47,027 nt of DNA, from contig JAQGPC010000022.1 of the NCBI GenBank assembly GCA_028293285.1, positions 1 to 47,027 on the forward strand, written 5' to 3'. The position numbers were made by a program, and so were the translations under genes. Origin of the DNA: Pedosphaera sp. (lineage in GTDB: Bacteria; Verrucomicrobiota; Verrucomicrobiia; Limisphaerales; Pedosphaeraceae). Positions 1-8,351 of the stretch are shown here, piece after piece. The number at the start of each line of letters is the position of its first letter. The first letter of the stretch is position 1. Under the pieces are notes generated by a model. It worked only from the letters and a program-made list of their open reading frames with translations, made no database searches and was not told the origin of the DNA.

Positions 1-984
1 CGCCGCCATCGTAAGCGAATCGCTTTCCGCATTGAACAAATAGACACTCCCCATATCCACCGTCAGATGGTCTTCCAATTGCCGCAACACCACGTGCAAA
101 ATGCTCGCCAGATCCTGCCGTTCCGAAATGGCCTTCGTGATCTGGTTTAACAGGCTGATTCGCGTCAGTTGCTGTTGCAACGCTTCCTGCGCGCGCTTGC
201 GCTCGGCGATTTCCGACTGCAAATCCTGAGTTCTTTCCTCCACCCGTTTCTCCAATTTGTCGTGCGCCTGTTGCAACGCCGCATCGCGCTCCTGGATTTG
301 CGTCAGCATCTCATTGAACACATCGATCAATTGCCCCAACTCATCCTGGCCGTGCTTGACTGCGCGCACCGAATAATTCTTCTCCGATGAAACTGCTTTC
401 GCGGTCTCCGCCAGATGCGAAATCGGTTGGGAAATCACCCGGCGCAACAATGACGAAAGCAGGAATGTCACGAATGAAGAGGCCAGCATGAACAGCACGA
501 TAATACTCGCATACCGCAACATGCGATCACGCTGCTCCTGCACGTCGGATTGAAGGTAAAGCGTCCCCAGCCTGTCCCCGTTGAACACTATGGGACGAAA
601 AAGAATCAGACTGTTTTCCACGAACCGGGAACCCGCCGCTTGCGGCCTTTGAGGGAAACTATTTGTTGCTGTACTCTTCGGAAAATAGGCAAACAACTTA
701 TCGCCCTTATAAAGGCATGCCGATTGGATATGACGATTCGCCCCCAGTGCTCGCAGATTTTCCTCGGCTGTGGACACATCATCAAAGGATAGCGCGCCCG
801 TGCTCTGTGACCCAATGATCTCCGCCGTCGTGGTAAGATCACGCACCATCGTCTTCCTGAACGTCAGCAATTCAAAAGTGACAAACGCCGCGGAAATCAA
901 CAGCAGTGCCACCGTGCTCGCTGTCATGATGATCAGCGTCAGCTTCCATTTGATGGAGATGTTCCTCAAGCTTGGGAAAATCAT
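1..984 (-). CDS. Membrane sensor protein with periplasmic domain, HAMP and GAF (partial, C-terminus off the left edge)
   Basis: The 328 visible residues start MIFPSLRN and read open to base 1. They show a transmembrane segment near residues 10-35, a periplasmic stretch to about 160 resembling the CHASE8-type sensor of YfiN-like proteins, a second membrane segment near 160-180, a HAMP linker near 181-235, a coiled coil rich in Glu, Arg and Gln to about 285, and the beginning of a GAF domain. The output domain lies outside the window; a histidine kinase or a GGDEF diguanylate cyclase are both possible. The ATG overlaps the TGA of the upstream YfiR-like gene (ATGA), which implies translational coupling. 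By analogy with the Pseudomonas YfiBNR system, the YfiR-like protein may control this sensor from the periplasm. That is inference. Confidence 0.8.
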   Translation of the reverse strand, partial: MIFPSLRNISIKWKLTLIIMTASTVALLLISAAFVTFELLTFRKTMVRDLTTTAEIIGSQSTGALSFDDVSTAEENLRALGANRHIQSACLYKGDKLFAYFPKSTATNSFPQRPQAAGSRFVENSLILFRPIVFNGDRLGTLYLQSDVQEQRDRMLRYASIIVLFMLASSFVTFLLSSLLRRVISQPISHLAETAKAVSSEKNYSVRAVKHGQDELGQLIDVFNEMLTQIQERDAALQQAHDKLEKRVEERTQDLQSEIAERKRAQEALQQQLTRISLLNQITKAISERQDLASILHVVLRQLEDHLTVDMGSVYLFNAESDSLTMAA

Positions 985-1559
985 GTGCCGCCTCCCCGTC
1001 GCTTGGCCAAAGCCAGCAGCTTCGAACTGATTTGCAACCCGGCCCGTTTGGCGGAAGCGTTATCAATCTCAAATTGGACTTTGTCCCCTTCCATCATGAA
1101 ATTAATGATTCCTCCGCTTTGCATAAATGTGTCCGTTTCACCCACCGTTAGTACACTTTGTCCCTTTACCGCCTGAAGCACTTCTGCCACCGGCAATTTC
1201 TTTTCCGAGCGGCAAATAAAAACAATGTGGCATCCCTTCAAATCTTGCAACGACCGTATATGGCTTATGGCCAGCCGCCGCCCATTGATTCTCTTGTTGT
1301 TGATCGTCTGTTCCAGGGCATCCGCAAACTCCTTGTCGCGCTCGCATACCACCCCGATGGTAATCGGTGCGTCAGGCGACGGAAACGTCTGCGTCGGCCA
1401 TTCCACAAATTTTGCAAAGTTATACACAAAAGCGGCTTTGAGTTGATACTCGGTAAAATGAGGCTCCGCTGCACTTGCGCGCAGACCCCCAAAGGTCAAA
1501 AATAACAGCAGACTTAATAAAATATTTACAGCTCTTACATTCATCAGGCGATACATCAT
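981..1559 (-). CDS. YfiR family periplasmic protein (DUF4154)
   Basis: The protein has a signal peptide (hydrophobic run NILLSLLLFLTFGG, cleavage near ASA-AEP) followed by the typical YfiR core: Y-x-L-K-A-A-F-V-Y-N-F-A-K-F-V-E-W-P near the mature N-terminus, then ITIGVVC, and a central HIVFICRSEKK strand. In Pseudomonas, YfiR is a periplasmic repressor of the diguanylate cyclase YfiN, so a periplasmic regulatory role is likely here. The open frame extends upstream to 1832, but that part lies inside the TonB receptor gene. I chose the MMYRLMNV start at 1559/1556, where AAGGGA sits just upstream. It begins 47 bases after the receptor stop and overlaps the downstream sensor by 4 bases, so the three genes form an operon. 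Confidence 0.85.
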   Translation of the reverse strand: MMYRLMNVRAVNILLSLLLFLTFGGLRASAAEPHFTEYQLKAAFVYNFAKFVEWPTQTFPSPDAPITIGVVCERDKEFADALEQTINNKRINGRRLAISHIRSLQDLKGCHIVFICRSEKKLPVAEVLQAVKGQSVLTVGETDTFMQSGGIINFMMEGDKVQFEIDNASAKRAGLQISSKLLALAKRRGGGT

Positions 1560-1605
1560 GTCCCTTGGGGACGTTTTCGTTCCATTTCTAAACCGTCCCC
1601 TTGGA

Positions 1606-3756
1606 TTAAAACCGCATCGTAACCTTCCCATAAACTCCCCGCTGCACCTCTGTCTGCTGGGTGTTGATGAAGCTCGGAGCGAATTCCGCATGCTGCTCAG
1701 CCAAAAGATTTTGCCCGACGATTGCGACTTCCAAATTATTATTCTTCGAATGCCAGCCCAATCGCACATCCAGTTCCACATAACTGCTGATGCGCAGCGT
1801 GGGCAACCGGTCCACATAACGCAGCGTGGCATCCACTGAGAATCCCTGTGGCAGGTCCAATGAAGAGCGCAACGAAAATTGCTGTTGCGGACTTCTCCCT
1901 TCGTCGGCTTCCGAAGTCGTATCGGTGCTGCCGGGTTGCCGGTGCAGTTGCATTTCCAGCAACGTGTAAGCGGGTGTTAAACGCCAGCGCTTGGTGACCT
2001 GCCAGGTGGCGGCCAGTTCCGCTCCGTACGTCTCGCCGTAAAGCTTATTGTCCCCATGAAACGGGATGAAAAGCCCGGGCGGCGGTGGCGGTGCAGTGAG
2101 CGGTTGCGTTGGCGATGGCCCAAATTCCACGCTCCTTAAATCGTCGTAGTCATTATAAAATGTCGTGAGGTCAATTGAAAGATTGGCATGAGGTTGCACC
2201 CGGTAACCCAGCTCATAGGCGATCAGCACCTCTGATTTGAACTGTTCATTTCCATAGATCGTGCTGACGGCTGTGGGCGAGCCGGGAAACAACCCGCCGG
2301 GAGGAATGACATTGCTTAACTTCACATCCTCTTCCGCACGCGAAGGCGTACGCACCGCCCGCGAAATGGACGCCCAGAGCGTATGTTGATCATGCGGAGT
2401 CCATAGCAGGCGACCGCTTGGTTGAAATTCGAATCCCGTAAAATCGTTGTGTTCAAACTTCGCTCCCAAAGTCAGCTTCAACCTTTTTTCTACCAACGTA
2501 ATTTCATCCTGCACAAACGCGCTGAAGAGCTGTGTTCGCCGATTGTCCGGATTCAGTGAAATACTTGCGCTGTTCCCGATTTTATCCGCCACGATCCGGT
2601 AACCCGCTCCCCACAAAACAACATTGCGTTCACCCAGTTCAAAGTGGTGCTTCAAATCAAGGTCATACGTATCCTGGTTTTCCATGAAGATGACCGTGTT
2701 ACGCTCCGTCCGGTCATAATACATTTGCAACTTCAACTCCGAGGTATCGGAAAACTCATGCGTCCATCGGCCCAATAGATTTCCTCCTCCAAGTCTGAAA
2801 TCCTGTTGCACCGTTCTCGCATAGGATGGCGGGTTTGACGGATCATACGTGTTGAAGATTTGGCTTGCCCGGCCGCCGTAAATATCGCCCTGCAACGTGA
2901 GCAGGTTCTGCGTCCTTTCCAGCGTGTCCCAATCAATCCGAAAACCTCCCTGCCCCATCTGCCATGCGTCCCGCGCATCACTACCGTTTGGGAATGCAGA
3001 ATCATCACGATTAAAATATTTTGCGTAAACCCGGAAATAAACATCCTGCCCCAACTGGCCTCCATAGCGAAACCCACCAAACCCTCGCTCCTCAGTGCCA
3101 CCTCCACCGGTAATTAATATCCCCTGTGTGTCCTTGGCATTCTTTGTGATGATATTGATGACCCCGTTGACGGCGTTGGCTCCCCATACCGCCGCTCCCG
3201 GACCGCGAATGACTTCAATATGATCGATGTCCTCCATGAGCGTGTCCTGCACATCCCAGAACACACCGGAAAACAATGGAGTATAAAGACTGCGACCATC
3301 CTGGAGCACCAAAAGTTTGTTCGCAAACACATCGTTAAATCCGCGCGCGCTTATCGCCCACTGATGCGAATCCACCCGCGCTACATCCAAGCCTGGAACC
3401 AAGCGCAACGCTTCCGGAATGCTGGTCGCTCCCGAACGTCGAATATCTTCCTCCGTGATGACCGAAACCGCCGCTGCAGATTGGGAAAGCTTTTCCTGGT
3501 GTCCTACCACAATGGATACCGGAGTGTTCAGCAACTCTTCCAGTGATTTGTCGCCCAGATTCGCTGCCGCATACTGGGTTTCTGCCGCTAACGCTACGGA
3601 CGGCAATGCCATTGAAATGGCAATGGCCAGGCTGCTTGCAAAAACAAAATTTAATAAATTTAAATTGGGGCGATGAGCAAACCATCGGTCACCAAAGTCT
3701 GACAGCAAGCCGGAGAAGCCGGCATTCTGCTTGGAAGACGACTGCATCTGTTTCAT
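1606..3756 (-). CDS. TonB-dependent outer-membrane receptor
   Basis: An outer-membrane beta-barrel importer of about 716 residues. A hydrophobic export signal ends near ALPSVALA-AET, followed by a plug domain (about residues 75-215 of the longest frame) with SLEELLNTPVSIV, the ITEEDIRRSGATSIPEALR segment and the RGPGAAVWGANAVNG plug motif. The rest is barrel, and the last residue is Phe as in most outer-membrane proteins. This receptor subtype is often found next to YfiR-like proteins and sensor kinases, as here. The substrate cannot be told from sequence. The longest frame starts with TTG at 3768; I prefer the ATG at 3756, although neither has a clear ribosome binding site. The residues before the hydrophobic signal (about 35) are longer than usual. 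Confidence 0.9.
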   Translation of the reverse strand: MKQMQSSSKQNAGFSGLLSDFGDRWFAHRPNLNLLNFVFASSLAIAISMALPSVALAAETQYAAANLGDKSLEELLNTPVSIVVGHQEKLSQSAAAVSVITEEDIRRSGATSIPEALRLVPGLDVARVDSHQWAISARGFNDVFANKLLVLQDGRSLYTPLFSGVFWDVQDTLMEDIDHIEVIRGPGAAVWGANAVNGVINIITKNAKDTQGILITGGGGTEERGFGGFRYGGQLGQDVYFRVYAKYFNRDDSAFPNGSDARDAWQMGQGGFRIDWDTLERTQNLLTLQGDIYGGRASQIFNTYDPSNPPSYARTVQQDFRLGGGNLLGRWTHEFSDTSELKLQMYYDRTERNTVIFMENQDTYDLDLKHHFELGERNVVLWGAGYRIVADKIGNSASISLNPDNRRTQLFSAFVQDEITLVEKRLKLTLGAKFEHNDFTGFEFQPSGRLLWTPHDQHTLWASISRAVRTPSRAEEDVKLSNVIPPGGLFPGSPTAVSTIYGNEQFKSEVLIAYELGYRVQPHANLSIDLTTFYNDYDDLRSVEFGPSPTQPLTAPPPPPGLFIPFHGDNKLYGETYGAELAATWQVTKRWRLTPAYTLLEMQLHRQPGSTDTTSEADEGRSPQQQFSLRSSLDLPQGFSVDATLRYVDRLPTLRISSYVELDVRLGWHSKNNNLEVAIVGQNLLAEQHAEFAPSFINTQQTEVQRGVYGKVTMRF

Positions 3757-3805
3757 ATTTCGCGTCAAAACAGCAGGTTACATGCCCTAAAAACGATTTT
3801 TGGTG

Positions 3806-3814
3806 ATTGTACCA
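3806..3814 (-). promoter_or_regulatory. Possible extended -10 promoter of the TonB receptor operon
   Basis: On the minus strand the sequence reads TGGTACAAT, an extended -10 element (TGN plus TACAAT), about 50 bases upstream of the receptor start. No convincing -35 hexamer is visible, as is common for extended -10 promoters. Confidence 0.3.
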
Positions 3815-4095
3815 GGATTAAACGACCACTCCTTGGAAGTGTCACAAAACTTGCCAAATTGAAGATTCTCGGCCCTTTTGAAGAAAAACGGCAGAATGAG
3901 ACGAAGCCCCGCTTGTCTCGGCATGGGACAACTTGTCCTGATGATTTTACGCATACTTCCGTTGCAACTTCTGATTATTCCCGCAGACAAATCGCCCCAG
4001 CCAAATTCGGTTGAACCGCACTCGGCTTGGACAGCAGATATGCGCTGCATCGTAGAGACTCATAAAAGACTGGCAAGCAGGATTTCACTGAAGGA
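3815..4095. other. Intergenic region between divergent TonB operon and nadA
   Basis: Together with the flanking promoter elements this is a 370-base gap between divergent genes. Short open frames occur on both strands but lack recognisable protein features or ribosome binding sites. I see no RNA gene or strong repeat here. Confidence 0.5.
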
Positions 4096-4124
4096 TTGCG
4101 GCGCAGCGTTTCCGAAGTTACAAT
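4096..4124 (+). promoter_or_regulatory. Sigma-70-like promoter of nadA
   Basis: TTGCGG (4096-4101), a 17-base spacer and TACAAT (4119-4124) form a good housekeeping-type promoter. The predicted transcription start, six to eight bases after the -10 box, falls on or beside the ATG at 4131, so the transcript may be leaderless. Confidence 0.6.
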
Positions 4125-4130
4125 TTTTAT

Positions 4131-5147
4131 ATGATAGATTTGACTGATGTTCAACCGCGCGGAATCGACCGGTTTGAGGTGCGCAAGCCCATGCCACCGG
4201 CTCAATTTGACGCGCTCTCCCGCGATATCCTCGCGCTTAAGAAAAAGTTGAATGCCATCATTCTTGCCCACAACTATCAAGTGCCGGAAATTCAGGATGT
4301 TGCTGATTTTGTCGGCGATTCACTCGGCCTCTCCCAACAGGCGGCCAAGACCAGCGCGGATGTGATCGTTTTCTGTGGCGTTCATTTCATGGCCGAAACC
4401 GCCAAGATTCTGAACCCGAATAAAATTGTTGTCCTCCCCGATAAGGATGCCGGTTGCTCGCTCGAATCAAGTTGTCCCGCGCCGAAGCTTGCGCAACTTC
4501 AGGCCACGAATCCAAATTTTTATACGGTCACCTACATCAATTGCAGCGCGGAAGTGAAAGCGCTCAGCGACGTGATCTGCACCAGTGGCAACGCCGTCAA
4601 AATTGTTAATGCTTCTCCCAAGGACCGCGACCTCCTTTTCGTCCCCGATGAAAATCTCGGTGCGTGGGTGATGGAACAAACCGGTCGCCCGATGACCCTT
4701 TGGAAGGGTAATTGCTATGCGCACGTGGAATTCACCCATGCGAGCATTATGAAAATTCGTCAGGAATTTCCCGATGCCCCCGTGGTTGCGCATCCTGAAT
4801 GCACCAAAGCCGTGCGCATGCTGGCCGATGAAATTTGTTCCACTGAGAAGATGGTGGACTTTTGCAAAAAGACCAAAGCGAAACAAATCATCATCGCCAC
4901 CGAGGCTGGCATGCTCCACCGTTTGGAAAAGGAATGTCCTGACAAGGTATTTATCCCGGCCCCGACCGAGAACTGCCGGTGCAATGAGTGTAAATTCATG
5001 AAGATGAACACGCTCGAAAAAGTTTACGATTGCATGGCGAACCTCTCTCCCCGGGTGGAGCTCAGCGACGACATCATCCGCCGCGCCCGTCTCCCTATTG
5101 AGCGCATGTTGGAAATTTCCGCCCGCCCCCTCGAAAACGCTGGTTAA
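4131..5147 (+). CDS. nadA: Quinolinate synthase NadA
   Basis: NadA condenses iminoaspartate with dihydroxyacetone phosphate to make quinolinate, the precursor of NAD, using a [4Fe-4S] cluster. The 338-residue protein carries the family signatures: AIILAHNYQ near 42-50, D-x-x-G-D-S-L-G-L-S near 57-68, and the three cluster-cysteine regions FCGVHFMAETAKIL (Cys82), WKGNCYAHVEFT (Cys195) and CRCNECKFMKMNT (Cys287). HPECTKAV and IATEAGMLHRL are also present. There is no Shine-Dalgarno before 4131, and the promoter sits directly upstream. An alternative ATG at 4191 (Met21) has GAGGT ten bases before it and would still leave a complete catalytic domain. No nadB or nadC is visible nearby. Confidence 0.95.
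   Translation: MIDLTDVQPRGIDRFEVRKPMPPAQFDALSRDILALKKKLNAIILAHNYQVPEIQDVADFVGDSLGLSQQAAKTSADVIVFCGVHFMAETAKILNPNKIVVLPDKDAGCSLESSCPAPKLAQLQATNPNFYTVTYINCSAEVKALSDVICTSGNAVKIVNASPKDRDLLFVPDENLGAWVMEQTGRPMTLWKGNCYAHVEFTHASIMKIRQEFPDAPVVAHPECTKAVRMLADEICSTEKMVDFCKKTKAKQIIIATEAGMLHRLEKECPDKVFIPAPTENCRCNECKFMKMNTLEKVYDCMANLSPRVELSDDIIRRARLPIERMLEISARPLENAG
4176..4180 (+). promoter_or_regulatory. Possible internal ribosome binding site for an alternative nadA start
   Basis: GAGGT lies ten bases before the in-frame ATG at 4191. It competes with the leaderless start at 4131 and could be the real initiation signal. Confidence 0.3.
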
Positions 5148-5157
5148 CTTATCACGT

Positions 5158-5181
5158 AGCTGCGGTCGGCAGACCGCAGGT
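5158..5181. terminator. Hairpin between convergent nadA and guaD
   Basis: The stem CTGCGGTC / GACCGCAG closes over a GGCA loop just after the nadA stop. No T-run follows, so it may be a weak terminator for both convergent genes or a decayed intergenic hairpin repeat. Confidence 0.4.
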
Positions 5182-5237
5182 GACTAATTACTCACCGCCC
5201 CTTCATCCTTCACCGCACCGTCAAATTTCCGCTACCC

Positions 5238-5705
5238 TTAGTACCGAATCTTATCCGCCTTATTTTTCCATTCCTGAAAAACCGTCAGCGCATCTTTTCT
5301 TAGCAACTGCCGCATCGGTATCGAACGCTCAGTAATCGGACGCGAAACCTCTGTATAAATAAAATCATCATCGAACTCAATGTCCGCCGCGTCCCTGCGC
5401 GTATTCGCGTAATAAACTTTCTTAAACCGCGCCCAGTAAATTGCGGAGAGGCACATCGGGCATGGCTCGCAACTCGTATAAAGCTCGCAATCATCCAATT
5501 GAAAAGTTTTCAACCGCTTGCAGGCATCCCGGATCGCCACCACTTCCGCATGTGCCGTCGGATCATTCGTCGAAGTCACCTGGTTGCACCCGCGCCCCAC
5601 AATTTTGTCTCCCCGGACCACCACCGCGCCGAACGGCCCGCCCATGTTCCGGCGCATCATTTGCCGCGAGATGCGAATCGCTTCCTGCATGTATTTCTTG
5701 TTCAT
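5238..5705 (-). CDS. guaD: Guanine deaminase (CDA fold, GuaD type)
   Basis: This enzyme should deaminate guanine to xanthine and ammonia in purine salvage. The 155-residue length matches the Bacillus-type GuaD of the cytidine deaminase fold. The zinc site is intact: HAE at 52-54 with the catalytic Glu, and P-C-P-M-C at 81-85. The C-terminal part DAADIEFDDDFIY and the end WKNKADKIRY match the domain-swapped tail of GuaD, which separates it from tRNA adenosine deaminase TadA. GGAG eight bases before the ATG is one of the few clear ribosome binding sites in the window. The ATG overlaps the stop of the upstream PIG-L gene by four bases (ATGA), so the two are co-translated. Confidence 0.85.
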   Translation of the reverse strand: MNKKYMQEAIRISRQMMRRNMGGPFGAVVVRGDKIVGRGCNQVTSTNDPTAHAEVVAIRDACKRLKTFQLDDCELYTSCEPCPMCLSAIYWARFKKVYYANTRRDAADIEFDDDFIYTEVSRPITERSIPMRQLLRKDALTVFQEWKNKADKIRY

Positions 5706-6559
5706 ATAAACAACTCCGCCGGATTGGTCATGCGCGATATCTGCCGGTTCTTATCCAATGTTTTCACCAGCTTGCCCTGGCTCCATTTACTCAACCGGTA
5801 AAGCGTTGCGAACGTGAAGTCCGGCGCTGCGCCGCCCTGCCCACCAACCAATTCCCCACCCCGACGCACGTTGTCCTGCATCCACGCGGGCAACAGCAGG
5901 TGATACGGATTGCGCTGTACTTCACCCACATGAAACGAAGTCGCCGTCATCAGATCGCCCAAATCCTGCGGGCTCAATTCCACCGTTAAATTCGGCGTGT
6001 CCATCGCCCCCCAAAATTCCGTCTCCACCACATAACATTCAAAACTTTTCGGCAAAACCCTCAGCGCATCCATCACCAAATGATGTGTTCCAATATGGCT
6101 GCCATTCCAATCACGATCATGCGGCACCAAGATTATACGTGGCTGATTATTTGCTAAAATGTTCGCGATTACCTGCACCGATTCCTTCCACTGATTCGGA
6201 TTTTGCTCGCGAGTTTGCAGCGTAACTTTTTCCAAACCATTTTGAATCGTAGGCAAAAGGCCGAAACCTAAATAATTACAGGCCGCTTTCAATTCACGAA
6301 AACGTTCCACCTGACGCTCCTTCTTGCTTCCCTGCGTCACCGCCACGTTGATGACATTCATCTGCGCTTCCCGCATCAACCGCAAAGCCAATCCCCCAAC
6401 AATGCACTCATCATCTGGGTGCGGCGAGAAGATCAAGACCTTGGGCGAATCATGCGCCACATCCGGTCTCGGTGCCGGTGGGAAATTTCCCATCTGATAC
6501 GATTTGCCTTCCTTAAGCAATCGGGCGTATTCAGCGACTAAATGTTGATAGGGATTCAT
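5702..6559 (-). CDS. PIG-L/LmbE family deacetylase
   Basis: A zinc-dependent N-deacetylase of the LmbE/PIG-L superfamily, 285 residues. The metal-binding HPDDE is at 47-51 after the VLIFSP strand, and the distal metal His region is HDRDWNGSHIGTHH near 147-160. Family members remove acetyl groups from N-acetylglucosamine-type sugars in lipids, antibiotics, mycothiol or bacillithiol precursors; the substrate here is unknown. There is no signal peptide, so it is probably cytoplasmic. It overlaps guaD by four bases and follows the ROK-like gene after 178 bases, all on the same strand. The ROK neighbour suggests amino-sugar handling, but the coupling to a purine deaminase is unexplained. Confidence 0.85.
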   Translation of the reverse strand: MNPYQHLVAEYARLLKEGKSYQMGNFPPAPRPDVAHDSPKVLIFSPHPDDECIVGGLALRLMREAQMNVINVAVTQGSKKERQVERFRELKAACNYLGFGLLPTIQNGLEKVTLQTREQNPNQWKESVQVIANILANNQPRIILVPHDRDWNGSHIGTHHLVMDALRVLPKSFECYVVETEFWGAMDTPNLTVELSPQDLGDLMTATSFHVGEVQRNPYHLLLPAWMQDNVRRGGELVGGQGGAAPDFTFATLYRLSKWSQGKLVKTLDKNRQISRMTNPAELFI

Positions 6560-6662
6560 AAAATTAATTGAATTTTAAAATTCTGATTCGTGATTGAGCC
6601 AATAATGAGCAACTTGCAACCGATGCGTTCACATTCTCCTGCGACGCCATCCGGTTCCCCTC

Positions 6663-6676
6663 CTCCCCCGGGGGAG
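6663..6676. repeat. GC-rich palindrome between ROK-like and PIG-L genes
   Basis: CTCCCCCGGGGGAG is a perfect 14-base palindrome embedded in GC-rich sequence (about 6655-6700) unlike the AT-rich spacer around it. It looks like a remnant of a dispersed REP-type element, though no second copy lies in the window. Confidence 0.4.
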
Positions 6677-6737
6677 AAGGCCGGGATGAGGGCGTGCATC
6701 ATACTAACTCGTCTCATTGTTGCCAACCTGATGCTTC

Positions 6738-8144
6738 TCAGCGTTTCAATTTTGGCAGACTCGCAGCCGCCACCGCCTGCCCGTGACGCTTGTCTTTTTC
6801 ACTCGGGATATGAAAGGCAATCCGCGCAGCCAGTTCGGGAAACTCCACTTTAAGAACTTCCTTCGCGCCATTGACTATTGTTTCCCCACCAGGCCCGGAC
6901 GTGACCCGTCCCAATGCCAGCACATTTTTGAAATCATAGAAATCCGAGTAATGCGCAATCGCGTATCCCAGGTAGGTTCCAATGGTCTGATAAACTTTAT
7001 GTGCGCGATAATCCTCTTTATACGCGAGCGATTGCACCACCTTCAATTTTTCCGGCAATGGTAAATCTGCTTCCGCTTCAATCCCGGCTGCGGGCATCAA
7101 ACGCCCTACCGCCTGCTGCGAGAAATACTGCACGCCGCAACCATAATCACCGGACCATTCGTCCGTCGGGGCCTGCGGATTATAATCCACCGGCATAAAC
7201 GCAAATTCATTGAGCCACGAAGTGATGTTCCCTTCCATCGTCACATAACCACCCGCCGTGCTCGTCCCCAGCGCGATTCCCAACACCCCGTTCTGCCGGA
7301 GCGACATCGAACCGGCCAATGCCGTCACTTCACCGTCATTGACGATTTCCAGCGGCACGTTCCCCCATTCCTTTTGAATTTTAAGGAACATGTCCTTCAC
7401 TTCCTTCTCAAATACATCAGGCGGAATCCCCCGGAAAAGTGACGCGACCTTCACGCGATTATTCACATATACGCCTGCTGCGCTGCCTCCGATTGCATCC
7501 ACCCGCGGCATATGTTTCGCCACGCTCCGCAACGACTCCATGACTCCTTCATAATGATATTTGGGATCGGTCTGGTAATACGGGTCCCAAACTACCTCTT
7601 CGCTATAAACCGCTTGCCCGTTGACAATCGCCGCCACCTTGCGGTCGCTGCCTCCCAGATCAAACCCGATGCGATAACCATCCAAATGACGCCCCAGCGG
7701 CGTGGTATTGGAGCGTGCTGCCGGAATGTCTCTGGTCAACACCACTTCAATGGGCTTGTCAAAAATTCGATTGCCTACAATTTCTGAATCAAACTTGCCC
7801 GTGGCAGCCTCACGATAATGTTTTTTCAATGCTTCGCCCAACGACCTCGGGCCATCGAAATGAATGCGGAACCCTCCCCGCGACCAGAGCAGGAATTTCA
7901 ACATTCTTTCAATATAGACAAAATTACCCGCTGCCTGCGGATGACTGTCTGAGAAAATTTCCGTCTGAAATTGGAATACGGAACCATCCGACTGTTCCAG
8001 TGCCAATCGCACGGCGACTGGGTCACTCGTCGTTCGCACTTGCTCCCGAAAAGCACGCGTAGCCAGTACCGCCGGTCGAAAAAATGGATCTAATACCGGG
8101 GTAATCCGGGGAGTAACTAACGCCAGGCCATTATTCGTGTTCAT
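6738..8144 (-). CDS. ROK family-like protein (sugar kinase/ASKHA fold)
   Basis: A 468-residue protein with an N-terminal region of about 160 residues that I do not recognise, then an ASKHA-fold ROK-like domain starting at GFDLGGSDRKVAAIV (phosphate-1 motif). Further ROK-type features are AIGGSAAGVYVNN, the catalytic-type stretch EIVNDGEVTALAGS and the second phosphate loop GVLGIALGTSTAGGYV. The canonical ROK zinc motif C-x-C-G-x-x-G-C-x-E is absent; DYGCGVQYFSQQA sits at that place. It may be a glucokinase or N-acetylsugar kinase relative, or a non-kinase member. It is the first gene of a same-strand set with the PIG-L deacetylase and guaD. Confidence 0.7.
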   Translation of the reverse strand: MNTNNGLALVTPRITPVLDPFFRPAVLATRAFREQVRTTSDPVAVRLALEQSDGSVFQFQTEIFSDSHPQAAGNFVYIERMLKFLLWSRGGFRIHFDGPRSLGEALKKHYREAATGKFDSEIVGNRIFDKPIEVVLTRDIPAARSNTTPLGRHLDGYRIGFDLGGSDRKVAAIVNGQAVYSEEVVWDPYYQTDPKYHYEGVMESLRSVAKHMPRVDAIGGSAAGVYVNNRVKVASLFRGIPPDVFEKEVKDMFLKIQKEWGNVPLEIVNDGEVTALAGSMSLRQNGVLGIALGTSTAGGYVTMEGNITSWLNEFAFMPVDYNPQAPTDEWSGDYGCGVQYFSQQAVGRLMPAAGIEAEADLPLPEKLKVVQSLAYKEDYRAHKVYQTIGTYLGYAIAHYSDFYDFKNVLALGRVTSGPGGETIVNGAKEVLKVEFPELAARIAFHIPSEKDKRHGQAVAAASLPKLKR

Positions 8145-8310
8145 ACAGCGGAAGCGTTGTAATGGAGTCGGGCAGCCAGTTCAAGTTCAATGCAACAAGC
8201 ACTTTAACTGCTGCCCGCAAGTATGCTCGCGTCGGACTCCTTGCCGCCATTTCAACTATTAATGGAATGACTGGCAATGGCGGTGCTCCCGCTTTGTATG
8301 ACTAACCCGA

Positions 8311-8334
8311 TGACTGATCAGGGGCTGATCGTCA
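8311..8334. terminator. Hairpin downstream of the RCC1/Ig gene
   Basis: TGAC-T-GATCAG, loop GGG, CTGATC-GTCA forms a ten-pair stem with one bulge, about 18 bases past the stop of the minus-strand gene. It lacks a T-run on that side, so a role in termination is only possible. Confidence 0.3.
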
Positions 8335-8351
8335 CCATTTTTAGAAGACGG

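Noticed and set aside
1560-1832. N-terminal extension of the YfiR frame
   Set aside because: These bases lie within the TonB receptor coding region, and the signal peptide only begins after 1559.
5441-5989. 182-residue plus-strand frame opposite guaD and the PIG-L gene
   Set aside because: It is antisense to two genes with complete catalytic motifs and shows only Arg/His/Pro-rich shadow composition.
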